NCBI RefSeq assembly: GCF_018873765.1
Contig: NC_057925.1
Span: 19,851,568 to 19,915,567 of the forward strand
Direction: 5' to 3'
DNA length: 64,000 nucleotides
Origin: Telopea speciosissima
Taxonomy: Eukaryota; Streptophyta; Magnoliopsida; Proteales; Proteaceae
The position numbers and the translations under genes are program-made. Within the stretch, counting starts at the first letter, position 1. Every line of letters begins with the position of its first letter. Shown here one piece after another: positions 1-10,800 of the stretch. Below the pieces are notes generated by a model. It saw only the letters and a list, made by a program, of their open reading frames with translations, ran no database searches and was not told the origin of the DNA.

Positions 1-300
1 AATATGACAAAATAGTCCCTACAATTAGTTTTATGTTGTTAAGTGATGATGTCAATCAGTTAAATAAATTTAAATCCCTAAACTACCCTTGACAAATGTT
101 GAAGATGAAGGAAGGGTAGTATTGTAAATTTAATTCTAATGTTTTAGTACAAAGATAAAATAGTCGTTTCACACCAACAATTAACAGCAGACTAACACTG
201 TTACTGTATAGGGGGTGATTTGAGTTTTTTTCAAAAACTAAGGGATGATCTGAGTTTTGTCTAAAAACTAGGAGGTGATGTGTAATTTACCATATTGTTT
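1..300. repeat. Possible right end of a TIR transposon truncated by the window edge
   Basis: This stretch has no coding potential. Its right end reads, on the minus strand, as GTAAATTACACATCACCTCC followed by repeated 'actcagatcatccctt'-like phrases. That resembles the terminal inverted repeat of the MULE immediately to the right, which begins GGGTAAATTACTTGGACACC. I infer that it is the right terminus of a related element starting before the window. The left partner is not visible, so the call is weak. Confidence 0.35.
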
Positions 301-378
301 TTACCAAAAAAAAAAACTGTTATATTGTTACTTTTATTCTCATACCATAATAATTTAGGAAAAGAAGGTTTTTCCTAG

Positions 379-3300
379 GGTAAATTACTTGGACACCACC
401 TGTACTATGGCCATTTTGGTTATGATTACCAACGTTTGAAACAATTACTTGACACTTCCCGAAACTTGACGGTGTTAGTCTGTTGTTAGAGTTTAAATGG
501 AAACGTCTATTTTACCCTTATAACCTATTCAATAGAAAACAGTGAAATTAAAATTATCTATTTACCCTTCTTCTTCTTCTTCCTATTGCAACCACACCTC
601 CTGCTGCAACCCACCCCTTTCATCGCTGAACCATTGGCTACTGCTATGGCGATTTGCAAACGTCGGAGAAAAACGAAACCTTTAATTGGACCGTAAGAGA
701 TTTGATTTACAGATTAAATCGATGGGGAAGTGGGAGAAACAAATGGAAACAGGAATTAGAAGTTGTGTAACAGAAATTAGAAATTAGAGGAGATTTAATA
801 TAACTTGCAATACAACCATCTGTTGGTCTTCAGATTTGGATCGAAGAAGATAGACTAGGGAAGGAATAACATTCAATAATTTCAGATTAATCTATTCCAG
901 AATCAGAGATTGAAGATTAAAATTTATTGTTGTCTAGAACATCTATCGCAGACACTGAGTTGGACTAGAAAACTCAAGAAAAGGGCTGGATTTTGAAGCA
1001 CAAAAACAGTAAGTTAATCAAGCATCTGCTTTGCCTATCAGGGAGAGTTGAAGGCGGTAGACCAGATCCCAAAACTCAGGTATTAAAATAATATCTCTTG
1101 TTGCAATGGGGTCTGGCGGTAAGTGAATGGTCCAAATCTGATTATGGATTAAATCCTCATTGTAGAAAATGATTCAGGATGAGGGTTCCTGCAGCTTAGG
1201 TCACATGTGTAAGGGCTTCCTTTGCCCCGAATCTCAACATCAATGGACTGCTCATTAGAAAATTTAATCAAATCTCTTACGCCCTCAAGTATTCTTCCTA
1301 AAAATCTCACAGTGAGATGCCTGAAGAAGGAATCACAGAGCTACACAAAGAGATCATAACCTGAATCGACCATGAAAAGAGATTTCTTAGGGTTAGAATC
1401 TGAAATCAATTAAGGTTTTCGGTTATTTTGATTTGAAATTTGTTTAAAAAAAGAAATTTTTTTTTTCTAAAATCGATTAGGGTTTGAATCTTAAATTGGT
1501 GGGTTGCAGGAAGACGAAGGATTTGGGTGAATGACTCTGCAGACATTGCAATTGAGGAGCGGTGGAGTGAGGTGGCAAATACAAAAGTTCACACTGGGCT
1601 TTCGGAGGATATGGCAGTTTGGACCCCTACGGCGAACGGGTTATTTTCACTTCGCACGGCATGGGATGCTGTTCGATGCCGGGGTGCGAAATTACCTTGG
1701 TGTCATCTGGTATGGTTCCCTTCCTCGCAGCCCTGCTTTTCTTTTGTTGCGTGGTTAGCGTGTTTGGGAAAGTTGACGACCCGTTGTCTTCTTGCTCAAT
1801 GGGGAATGGTGGTGGATACTTCTTGTGTCCTTTTTCATGATGGCTTAGATTCCTTAGACCACTTATTCTTTCGATGCACTTTCTCAGTGGGGGTTTGGAA
1901 GGAAGTCCTTCGGCTGAATGGCTATAACCGATGTTCCTTGGGGTCCTGGGGCGAGGAGGTGAACTGGTTGGTCTTGCATTTTATTGGAAGTTCTATTAAG
2001 AGCAGGGTTCGGTGTTTTAGCTTCACTGCAGCAGTTTACAGGCTTTGGCAGGAGAGGAATGCAAGGATTTTTCAGAACAAGTGTAGCTCTGCTGCCTCTG
2101 TTCTTCAACGCGTTCTCTCGGATACGCGTGGTGCTTTTTCCAACTCTCATAAGCCAGTTCCAGATAATATGGAGAGTAGATCTTTCTCTGACAGCTGGGG
2201 GATTGGTGTTTCCTTTGTGCTTCCCAAGGCCTCCTTCCATGTTTGATCACCCCCACCGAAAGGATGGGTTGCCCTGAATTGTGATGGATCAGTTAAGGAG
2301 GGTCGGGGTGGCTATGGAGCGATTGGCCGTGATCATCGGGGGAAGCCTATTTTTGCTATTGCGGGTGGTGCTTGTAATGTTTCTGTTGTTCATATGGAGT
2401 TACTTGCTATCAAGGCAGCGTTGCTTCAGGCTAAGGCGCGTGCTTTGCCTCATGTGCAGGTCCGTTCTGATTCTATGTTGGCTATACAAATGATTGTGGG
2501 TACATATAGCATTTCTTGGAATGTTAGATGGCTTATTGAGGATATTTGGAGGCTGCGAGATTCCTTTTCCAGTTATTCTTTTGCTCATCAGGTGCGTGAA
2601 ATCAATGGCTTGGAGATTTCTTTATGTATTGACTCCCTCCCTCTGGCTCTTTCTGCTTTAATTCAGAATGATGCTAGAGGCAAGAGGTATGTCCGATTGT
2701 AATCCTTCTATTTAATGATATAATATAAGCTCCTATTATATATATAAAAAATAAAAATAAAAAAATTGTTTAAAAACAGAGAAAATTTTCTTCTTGGGTA
2801 CATTAAAATTCAAACTAAAATTTCAATCAAGCTTCGAACTTTCCCGGGGCTTTAAGCATTGTCACCATGCATTACTTTAAAATTGGCATCGATAAGCCAT
2901 CAAAGTCCTTAAGAATTTACCCTTTCAGGAAAGACTTTTAACAAGTTTAAATCTCTACATGAATCCATAAAATCCAAAAAAAAAAGCATAAACAAATAAA
3001 AAAAGACATCTTTTTTTGGGTGAAGAGAACAAATAAATTACATTCTCCCATTATATTTGAAGGTCTTGTGATTTTAACTTCTCCATTACGATTACCCCTA
3101 ATTTTTCTTTTAGATTTAATCTTAAATCTGGAATTCGTTTTTCCAAACTCTAACCTCCGTCTCTGCAAATATCGCCAGTAAACTAGAATCAAAGCTCACA
3201 TTCAGCAGAGAAAGAGACACTAGGTGCAACAGGATTCTCTTCGTTTGATTCTTTCTTGAATCCCAAAAACCCTCTATAGGGTTAATGCGTTGGGGTTACA

Positions 3301-3518
3301 GAAGAAGAGGAGGAAGAAGAAGGGGGTAAATATGTCACTTCACTACACCTTAAGGGTAGTTTAGGTATTTATAAAATATTTAACCCAAGTTAACGGTGAC
3401 TGACTAAGGGCTACTTGAAAGACATGGTAAACTGCAAGAGGTGTTCAAGTAATTATTTCAAATGTTGGGGAATCTAGGCAAAATGGCTATAGTACAGGGG
3501 TGTCCAAGTAATTTACCC
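379..3518. mobile_element. Mutator-like (MULE) TIR element 1, non-autonomous
   Basis: The left end GGGTAAATTACTTGGACACC is matched by the reverse complement of the right end (3430-3518). Similarity runs for roughly 85 bp and continues more weakly inwards. The flanks carry a 9-bp target duplication with one mismatch: TTTTTCCTA at 370-378 and TTTTTCTTA at 3519-3527. Nine-bp duplications and long TIRs are typical of Mutator superfamily elements. No transposase is visible, so it would need a transposase in trans. Its interior holds a LINE 3' fragment at 1527-2760 and otherwise unrecognised AT-rich sequence, with CTT/GAA-rich tracts just inside both TIRs. Confidence 0.8.
1527..2760 (+). pseudogene. 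L1-type LINE 3' fragment (zinc-binding and RNase H regions)
   Basis: The first reading frame (1527-2246) matches the plant LINE 'zf-RVT' region, with FSLRTAWDAVR, then LPW, and a CVLFHDGLDSLDHLFFRC-type zinc-binding block. After a frameshift near 2245-2280 the sequence resumes as an RNase H domain: LNCDGSVKEGRGGYGAIGRD, then MELLAIKAALLQA and VRSDSMLAIQMI, ending near 2702. An A-rich tail follows (about 2740-2765). The endonuclease and most of the reverse transcriptase are missing, as expected for a 5'-truncated insertion. It lies inside MULE 1 and is non-functional. Confidence 0.8.
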
Positions 3519-3898
3519 TTTTTCTTATTCTCATTAAAGTGAATAGATATGTTTTTGATGAACAAAGTGAACATATATGTTAAAATATTACTTTGGGCAG
3601 ATGATCCTCATTCTATAGCTGCACGGTAGGGATAAAGATGATTGTATTTATTAGGGCAAATTTCACGGACACCCGCTATAACTATTTGAAATGGCAAGTA
3701 CACCTTAAATTTTGCAAAAATATCATAGATACCCCTTACTTTATGACTTTATTTCAACTTAATCCATTTTTAACGGCCTGCACAGTTAAGTCACTGTTAA
3801 CTCTTTTATAATGACAAAATTACCCTTACCACATGATGAACTTCCCATAATACCCTTCAGATTAAAACCTCAAATACAAATCAGTCTCTTCATCGTCT

Positions 3899-3995
3899 TG
3901 CCGTTGCCGTTGCCGTTGTCGTTGACTGCTGCCACTGTCGTTGCCGCTAACCATCGCCGTTGTCGTTGCCGCTGTCGTTGCTGTTGTCGCTGCAT
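3899..3995 (+). repeat. GTTGCC/GTTGTC-type simple repeat
   Basis: An imperfect hexanucleotide array built from GTTGCCGTTGCC- and GTTGTCGTTGCC-like units lies just inside the left TIR of MULE 2. The long cysteine/arginine-rich ORF that crosses it is a by-product of the repeat and is not annotated as a gene. Confidence 0.6.
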
Positions 3996-4174
3996 CTTCT
4001 TCATCTTCTCTTACCCCTTTTATTTCTTCTCCACACTACTGAACCCACTGACCCACTTTCTCTTCCATTTTGTCTATTTGTTTTTCTGTTTCTTGAAATG
4101 CAAAATACCATCACTGGTCCCATTTTCTTCTCTAACACCCCATTTAACCCTCTTTTATTTCTTTATCTCTCCCA

Positions 4175-4655
4175 CTCAACCAAACCCAAGGGGAAGAAGG
4201 ACATCTTGGAGTACCATACTGATATGGTAGCCCCTGAATATAGACAGTATGATTACTTTAAATACCGGGAGATGTTGCTCATGGATATTTTGTTTCCACA
4301 CGATTTCGTAGGCTGAAGATCAACTTGGTTGGGTGATCTAAACTTTACTCTCAACACTTAATTGATCTCGTAGGCATTGATATATCAGATGGCTTAGATA
4401 TCTTATCTAGTCTGATTTGTTCTTGCAGTCAACGTATCCTGGTTGGACCCGTGACTTATAGTTTTTCTATTGAGTACATTAGTTTTCTATTAACTTTCTG
4501 AATTCAATCATATGTTCTAAAAGGAAAACTTTTGACATATTTAGCCCCATCTTCTCGCAGAGGCTGCAAAAGAGTGTCAAATAATTCTAGATACAGTTGA
4601 ATCTGCTTTACCCACTGAAATGCCTGAAGGTATTCCAACATCTGAAACCCTTTTC
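4175..4655 (+). pseudogene. Captured, intron-containing fragment of an unrecognised host gene
   Basis: A protein-like stretch ends at about 4316 and includes KDILEYHTDMVAPEY and DYFKYREMLLMDILFP. Two segments follow, each preceded by a pyrimidine-rich AG typical of splice acceptors. One acceptor is TTGTTCTTGCAG, ending at 4428. The other is CTTCTCGCAG, ending at 4560, followed by an open frame with AAKECQIILDTVESALP. I do not recognise the parent gene. Retained intron-like sequence suggests capture at the DNA level. The copia element interrupts the host element immediately downstream at 4689. There is no sign that this piece is translated today. Confidence 0.45.
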
Positions 4656-4688
4656 ATTTTCTCTTTGATTGACGGCAGAAGAAGCAAG

Positions 4689-5404
4689 TGTCAGGAAGAA
4701 ACCCACTTCCCTCTCTGATTGAACCTGTGAGGAATCGATCGAACACAAGCAATGGCAATATTCCAAATAACAAATGTAAAGAATCACAGCAACCACAACC
4801 ACACAAAAGATTTTTTACGTGAAAAACTCCTCCAATACGAAGGATAAAAACCACGGGAGCGATCTCGGAGTTCACCCAAATCTTCACTATAATATTTTAG
4901 GTACAAAACCTATTCTCAATACTTTGAAAGGGGAAACAACCCCATATCCAACAACAATTGAAGCCACAATAGGAAGTGAGATAAAACAACAGAATCAACT
5001 CCAACAGGTGAAGAAAAGAGAAGATCTCACCAAAAATATGGTCTGAAACAAATTCAGATCTGCAGAGATAGAGAGCTCAAACAACGATCTTAACCGTTCA
5101 AAATTAAGAACAAGAAGACACGAACCTACTGTCCAAATTTCAGCTCAATCCGACCATGGACGACTTCAGATCTTCAGTTTGATCGTAGCTATGCAGAGCA
5201 CCTAAAACCTGCGAAAATTCTGATTTTCTTCTCATTCAAGGCTACTGAAATTCCCACTCCTTTTCTTGTCCCTCGACTCCCAAGAGAATGCTAGGACAAT
5301 TAAAGAAGACCAAAAAAGGAGGGAAAATTACCAAAATAACCCTCACTTAAAAAAAGGTTCAAAAAGGAACCCCAAAAATGGGCTGGACCTAAATTAGCCC
5401 AACA
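4689..5404 (-). repeat. 3' LTR of copia element 1
   Basis: This 716-bp LTR begins TG and ends CA, is directly preceded by GCAAG, and matches 9500-10239 along its length. It is the 3' LTR because the polypurine tract adjoins its inner edge. Confidence 0.95.
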
Positions 5405-5418
5405 AATCACCCCCTCCA
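5405..5418 (-). other. Polypurine tract of copia element 1
   Basis: On the minus strand this reads CTGGAGGGGGTGATT, directly abutting the 3' LTR. This is the expected place and composition for the plus-strand DNA primer. Confidence 0.8.
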
Positions 5419-5584
5419 GCCCAGTAAGGGGGAAGACCACAACAATTCATCAAAAGGAATCCATGCCGGCTAGTCGCCGACAAACCCAAAGCTTCTCCAC
5501 CAGAAGTACCTTTGTCATCATGTCTGAACCATTATCATCGGTGTGGACTTTAGCAAGCTCTAACAATTTAGATTTCAAAGTCTG

Positions 5585-8500
5585 TCATATCCAATGATAC
5601 CTCACATCGATATGTTTCGACCTCGCATGGAATGTGGAATTCTTAGCAAGGTGTATAGCACTTTGGTTATCACAAAATAACACATACTTTTCTTGAGTGA
5701 AACCAAGTTCCTGCACGAACTTTTTCATCCAAAGCAACTCTTTACATGCCTCAGTCGCTGCGATGAATTCTGCCTCTGTGGTGGATAAAGCAACACATTT
5801 CTGTAGTCTTGACTGCCAAGCCACAGCTCCCCCTGCAAATGTAATCAAATAACCTGAAGTAGATTTTCTAGTATCAGTATCCCCTGCCATGTCTGAATCA
5901 GTGTACCCAACAAGAATCGGCTTCTCACTTCCAAATGAAAGTCTCAAACTAAAAGTGCCTTTGAGATACCTTAATATCCACTTCACTGCATTCCAATGCT
6001 CTCTTCCGGGATTTGACATAAAACGACTAACTGTGCCAACTGCATGAGCTATGTCTGGCCTTGTGCAAACCATTGCATACATCAAACTACCCACGACAGA
6101 TGCATAAGGAACTCTTTCCATGTCTTCCATCTATTTATCACTAGATGGACATTGTTTGCTACTAAGCCTAAAGTGTGTGGCAAGAGGAGTGCTCACAACT
6201 TTAGCTTTATCCATTTTAAACCTTTCAAGTATTTTCTCAATGTACTTCTCTTGAGACAACCATAACTTCTTGGCCTTTCTATCACGACTGATTCTCATAC
6301 CAAGAATTTGCTTAGTTGGCCCTAAGTCTTTCCTAGCAAATGACTTGCTCAAATCTTGCTTTAATTTCTCAATCCTCAAAGCATTCTTACCAACTATAAG
6401 CATGTCATCTACATAAAGCAACAAAATGATGTAGTCATCTTCTGAGAACTTTTTCACAAATACACAGTGGTCAGAAGTAGTCTTCTTATAGGTGTACTCC
6501 CCCATAAAAGATTCAAACTTTTTATACCACTGTCTTGGTGCTTGTTTTAAGCCATACAAGCTCTTCTTTAACTTGCAAACATAGTTCTCTTTACCTTTCA
6601 CCTTGAAACCCTCTGGCTGCTCCATGTAAATGTCTTCCTCTAAGTCACCGTGAAGGAAAGCAGTCTTTACATCCATTTGCTCAATCTCAAGATCCAGGCT
6701 AGCTGCCAATCCCAAAATAACTCGGATTGAAGACATCTTGACAACTGGTGAGAATATCTCATCAAAATCAATCCCCTTTTTCTGACCAAAACCCTTGACG
6801 ACCAATCTAGCTTTATATCGAGGACGTGAAGTATTCTCATCTTGCATCAACTTGTAAATCCATCGATTCTTCAAAGCTCTCTTGCCCTTAGGCAATGTCA
6901 CCAACTCAAAGGTGTGGTTATCATGCAAAGATTTTAGCTCATCTTGCATCGCATCAACCCTTTCCTTCTTGTGCTCATCCTCCATTGCTTCTTTAAGACT
7001 TTCGGGTTCACCCCCATCAATCAATAGGACTTACTCATCAACAGAGTATCTAGTGGAAGGATGGCGGTCTCTGGTCGACCTCCTCAATGCAGTAGCTGGT
7101 GGAACTGTAGGTGTAATCTGTGGAACATCAGAAGTATCATCTGCCTAAGCATCACTATCATCTACACCATGCTGGTCATCCTGAGTCAGATCTTGTACAT
7201 CATGCTGAATATTATCCCCAATCTGATCAAGCAATTGTCCCTACAAATATGTAGGTGGGACCGGATCAACATCAATCAACATATCTATATCACAAGATAT
7301 TCTCTTCTCTGCTTTTTGAATATCCATTATGGTCTGGTCCTCAATAAATACAACATCTCGGCTCCTCACAATTTTCTTCTCAACTGGATCATAAAGTCTG
7401 TAGCCAAACTCATCAGAACCATACCCAAGAAAGATGCATTCTCGCGTCTTGACATTTAACTTGGACCTCTCATCTTTAGGAACATGAATAAAGGCTTTGC
7501 ACCCAAATACTTTCAAGTGATCATAGGAAACATCCTTGCCAAACCAAACTCTATCTGGCACATCACCATGCAACGCAACAATAGGAGATAAATTAATAAC
7601 ATGTACCACTGTACTCAATGCCTCACCCCAAAAGGATTTTGGCAATTTTGCATCTGAAAGCAAACACCTAACTCTTTCAATCAATGTTCTGTTCATCCTT
7701 TCTGCTATGCCATTCAACTGAGGTGTCTTAGGAGGTGTCTTCTGATGTCGAATGCCATGCTGTCTGCAATGCTCATCAAATGGCCCACAATATTCACCAC
7801 CATTGTCTGTTCGGATGCATTTCAACTTCTTTCCTGTCTGTCTTTCAACTGAAGCTTGAAACTGTTTGAATACATCCAACACTTGGTCTTTTGTCTGCAA
7901 GACATAAACCCAAAGTTTTCTTGAATGGTCATCAATGAATGTCACAAAGTATGATGCACCACCAAGTGTTATTGGTTTGATTGGACCACAAACATCCGAA
8001 TGTACCAATTCCCACAAATCAGATTTTCTAGAAGAGGGGTGACTCTTGAATGAAACTTTTCTCTATTTCCCTGCCAAGCAATGTGCACACTTCTCTAATT
8101 TTGCACTCTTCACTCCAGAGAGTAAATCCTTCTTGGTCAATAAGTTCATTCCTTTCTCACTCATGTGACTCAATCTCTTGTACCGTAACTCAGTTGCATT
8201 TCCATCTTTCACAACATTACAAGTATCCTTGGAAATCTTGGCTTGCAATAAATACAAAGAAGACTCCTTCTTTCCTCTAGCCACAACTAATGAGCCTTTA
8301 GTGAGTTTCCACTGTCCCTTATCAAAGGTATTGCAAAATCCTTCATCATCAAGTTTTCCAGTCGAGATCAAATTCAAACGAATATCTGGTACATGCCTGA
8401 CATCTCTAAGAACTAACCTTGTTCCATTGTTGGTCTCCAAGCAGACATCTCCAATACCTACAACTTTGGCCAAGTCGTCATTGCCCATCTTCAATGTGCC

Positions 8501-9460
8501 AAAGTCTCCAGGTGTATAGGTAGCAAAAAACTCTTTCTTTGAAGTGATATGAAGCGAAGCTCCACTATCAATAACCCAACTTGTCTCATTGCATGCAAAA
8601 TTCACATTATCATCATAACACACAATGACAAGTTCCTCAGAGGCAGTGGCGACTCGATCATCCTTTTTCTGATCCTTCTTCTCATTGTTGTCACTACTAT
8701 TTTTCTTCTCTCTTTTTAGCTGAAAATAATTTTTCTTAATGTGTCCCATCTTACCACAATGATGACACTCAACATTTTTATGCCATGATGTCCTTGATTT
8801 ACTTCGGCTCTTATTTTTATCTCTCAGGCCTCTACTTTGACTTCTTCCTTTGTGTTCAGCCACTAAAACTTCTGAGTTTGATGAAGAACCCTGAGATTTC
8901 TTTCTCATCTCCTCATTCAAAATACCACTCTTAGCAAAATCCATGGTGACAATACCATCAGGAGCTGAGTTGCTCAATGACATCCGAAAAGTCTCCCAAG
9001 AGTCCGGTAGGGTACCAAGCAACCAAAGTCCTTGTACCTCATCTTCAAATTTAATGTCCATGGCCAAAAGCTGATCTATCACTCCTTGAAACTCATTCAA
9101 GTGATCAGACAAAGATTGACCATCCCTGTATTTCAAACCCATCAACTGCTTTATCAAATACATTTTGTTGTTGTCAATTTTCCTCGCATACAGTGATTCA
9201 AGCTAACTCCAAAGGCTTTTGGCATGTGTTTCTTCGCTGATGTGATTCAAAACATTATCATCCACAAACTGTCGAATGAAACCACATACAACTTTATGCT
9301 CAAGACTCCATTCGGCATCGGACATGCTGTCGGGCTTTGAATCTCCAAACACTGGTAGATGCCAATGCTTCACATATAAAAGGTCTTCCATTTTACCCTT
9401 CCAAATGTGATAATTCTTTCCATTCAAACTAACTATTCTATTTAAACTCGGTTCCATCAT
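5585..9460 (-). pseudogene. Copia element 1 gag-pol polyprotein, broken by in-frame stops
   Basis: The whole polyprotein of 1,292 codons, including the final stop, lies in one frame. It opens with MMEPSLNRIVSLNGKNYHIW (gag) and ends with RSKHIDVRYHWI (RNase H). Visible parts are a gag zinc knuckle near 8.75 kb, protease WVIDSGA near 8.57 kb, integrase HSDVCGP and TDNGGEY (8.0-7.7 kb), reverse transcriptase MDVKTAFLHG and LLLYVDDM (6.7-6.4 kb), and RNase H LVGYTDSDMAGD and LSTTEAEF (5.9-5.77 kb). I see stops near 9201, 8061, 7239, 7032 and 6131 and no frameshift. In the zinc knuckle CHHCGKMGHIKKNY the last cysteine is replaced by tyrosine. The length is normal for the family. The element is probably recently dead; one of the stops lies where a relative would be expected to have CAG. 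Confidence 0.92.
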
Positions 9461-9484
9461 TCAATCAAAATAACTATCCACCAA

Positions 9485-9496
9485 GCTCTGATACCA
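9485..9496 (-). other. Primer-binding site of copia element 1
   Basis: On the minus strand this is TGGTATCAGAGC, the classic copia site complementary to the 3' end of initiator methionine tRNA. It lies three bases inside the 5' LTR. Confidence 0.92.
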
Positions 9497-9499
9497 GTC

Positions 9500-10239
9500 T
9501 GTCAGGAAGAAATCCACTTCCCTCTCTGATTGAACCTGTGAGGAATCGATCGAACACAAGCAATGGCAATATTCCAAATAACAAATGTAAAGAATCACAG
9601 CAACCGCAACCACACAAAAAATTTTTTACGTGAAAAATTCCTCCAATACGAAGAATAAAAACCATGGGACCGATCTCGGAGTCCACCCAAATCTTCACTA
9701 TAATATTTTAGGTACAAAACCTAAATCCAACTAGGTACAAAACCTATTCTCAATACTTTGAAAGGGGAAACAACCCCACATCCAACAACAATTGAAGCCA
9801 CAATAGGAAGTGAAGATAAAACAACAGAATCAACTCCAACAGGTGAAGAAAAGAGAAGATCTCACAAAAAACGTGGTCTGAAACAAATTCAGATCTGCAG
9901 AGATAGAGAGCTCAACCAACGATCTTAACCGTTCAGAATGAAGAGAAAGAAGACACGAACCTACTGTCCAAATTTCAGCTCAATCCGACCACGGACGACT
10001 TCAAATCTTCAGTTTGATCGTAGCTGTGTAGAGCACCTAAAACCTGCGAAAATTCTGGTTTTCTTCTCATTCAAGGCTGCTGAAATTCCCACTCCTTTTC
10101 TTGTCCCTCTACTCCCAAAAGAATGCTAGGGCAATTAGAGAAGACCAAAAAGGGAGGGGCAATTACCAAAATAACCCTCACTTAAAAAAAGGTTAAAAAA
10201 GGAACCCCAAAAATGGGCTGGACCTAAATAGGCCCAACA
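9500..10239 (-). repeat. 5' LTR of copia element 1
   Basis: This 740-bp LTR is followed by GCAAG. Compared with the 3' LTR it has about 24 extra bases near 9720, where GGTACAAAACCT occurs twice around 'aaatccaacta', so a small local duplication explains most of the length difference. Confidence 0.95.
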
Positions 10240-10655
10240 GCAAGAACAGGGAAGAGGGTCATGGGGCTTCTTCTTCTTCTTCTTTTTCCTCTTGCAACCC
10301 CTTTCTTGCAACTCCACCCCACCCTCCACCCTGCTCTTTTAACCTTGTATGAAACGCAAGCTCTGAGTCTAAGATGAATAATGAGACACAAAGAGAGAGA
10401 ATAATGCTTGCTTGCTTGATGATGCAAAGTTGCAGAGGCTTCTTTTTTTTTTTTTTTAGGTCGAAAGTTGTAGAGGCTTAAGAAGTAAGGCAAAGAAAAG
10501 AAAGAGAGGAGAGGGGGATTAGGGAAATACATGCAAAAGGAGAAAGAAGAAGAAGTTGGTAGCACTTCATGTCCTGCAAAAGCGTCTTATGTTCCTCCAC
10601 ACCTTCATAACCGGCCACCGGCCACCGTATTCAATGGCTCTTCCGTCAGTAATGA

Positions 10656-10800
10656 TTGACCAAGTTTGATGGTACTTTAGGTGGAAATTGTTGGGGAGGT
10701 CCAAGGTCTGATCTGGGACGGCCTGGCTACGGTGGCATTAACTTTGATGCCTATGAAGATATTTCGATGGAGACAAGTGGGGATAATATGCCACCATGGA
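10656..10800 (+). pseudogene. Captured fragment of a DDX3-like DEAD-box RNA helicase
   Basis: The segment at about 10733-10797 encodes GINFDAYEDISMETSGDNMP. It closely matches the conserved sequence just before the Q-motif of plant DDX3-type helicases (RH11/RH37/RH52 group), which reads INFDAYEDIPVETSG followed by PP. The match stops abruptly after PP and the frame runs into unrelated low-complexity sequence. No helicase core motif follows, so this is a non-functional piece of a host gene carried inside MULE 2. The glycine-rich residues upstream may also come from the helicase N-terminus, but I am less sure of that. Confidence 0.75.

Larger units (their letters stand above)
4689..10239 (-). 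mobile_element. Ty1/copia LTR retrotransposon 1, nearly complete
   Basis: Two LTRs, each starting TGTCAGGAAG and ending CCCAACA on the plus strand, bound a minus-strand gag-pol. The 5-bp target duplication GCAAG is exact (4684-4688 and 10240-10244). A primer-binding site of the usual copia type and a polypurine tract sit at the correct inner edges. Domain order on the minus strand is gag, protease, integrase, reverse transcriptase, RNase H, as in Ty1/copia. It inserted into MULE 2 and is therefore younger than it. The LTRs differ by scattered substitutions (a few percent by eye) plus one 24-bp length difference. Confidence 0.95.

Noticed and set aside
3811-4230. 139-aa cysteine/arginine-rich ORF
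   Set aside because: It is produced by a GTTGCC-type simple repeat inside a transposon; no domain is visible.
4608-4887. Minus-strand ORFs in the copia LTR, with a similar one at 9474-9698
   Set aside because: Same sequence in both LTRs; no domain, and it is non-coding regulatory DNA of the element.
10224-10565. 113-aa minus-strand ORF
   Set aside because: Low-complexity CTTCTT/poly-A derived sequence across the copia-MULE junction.
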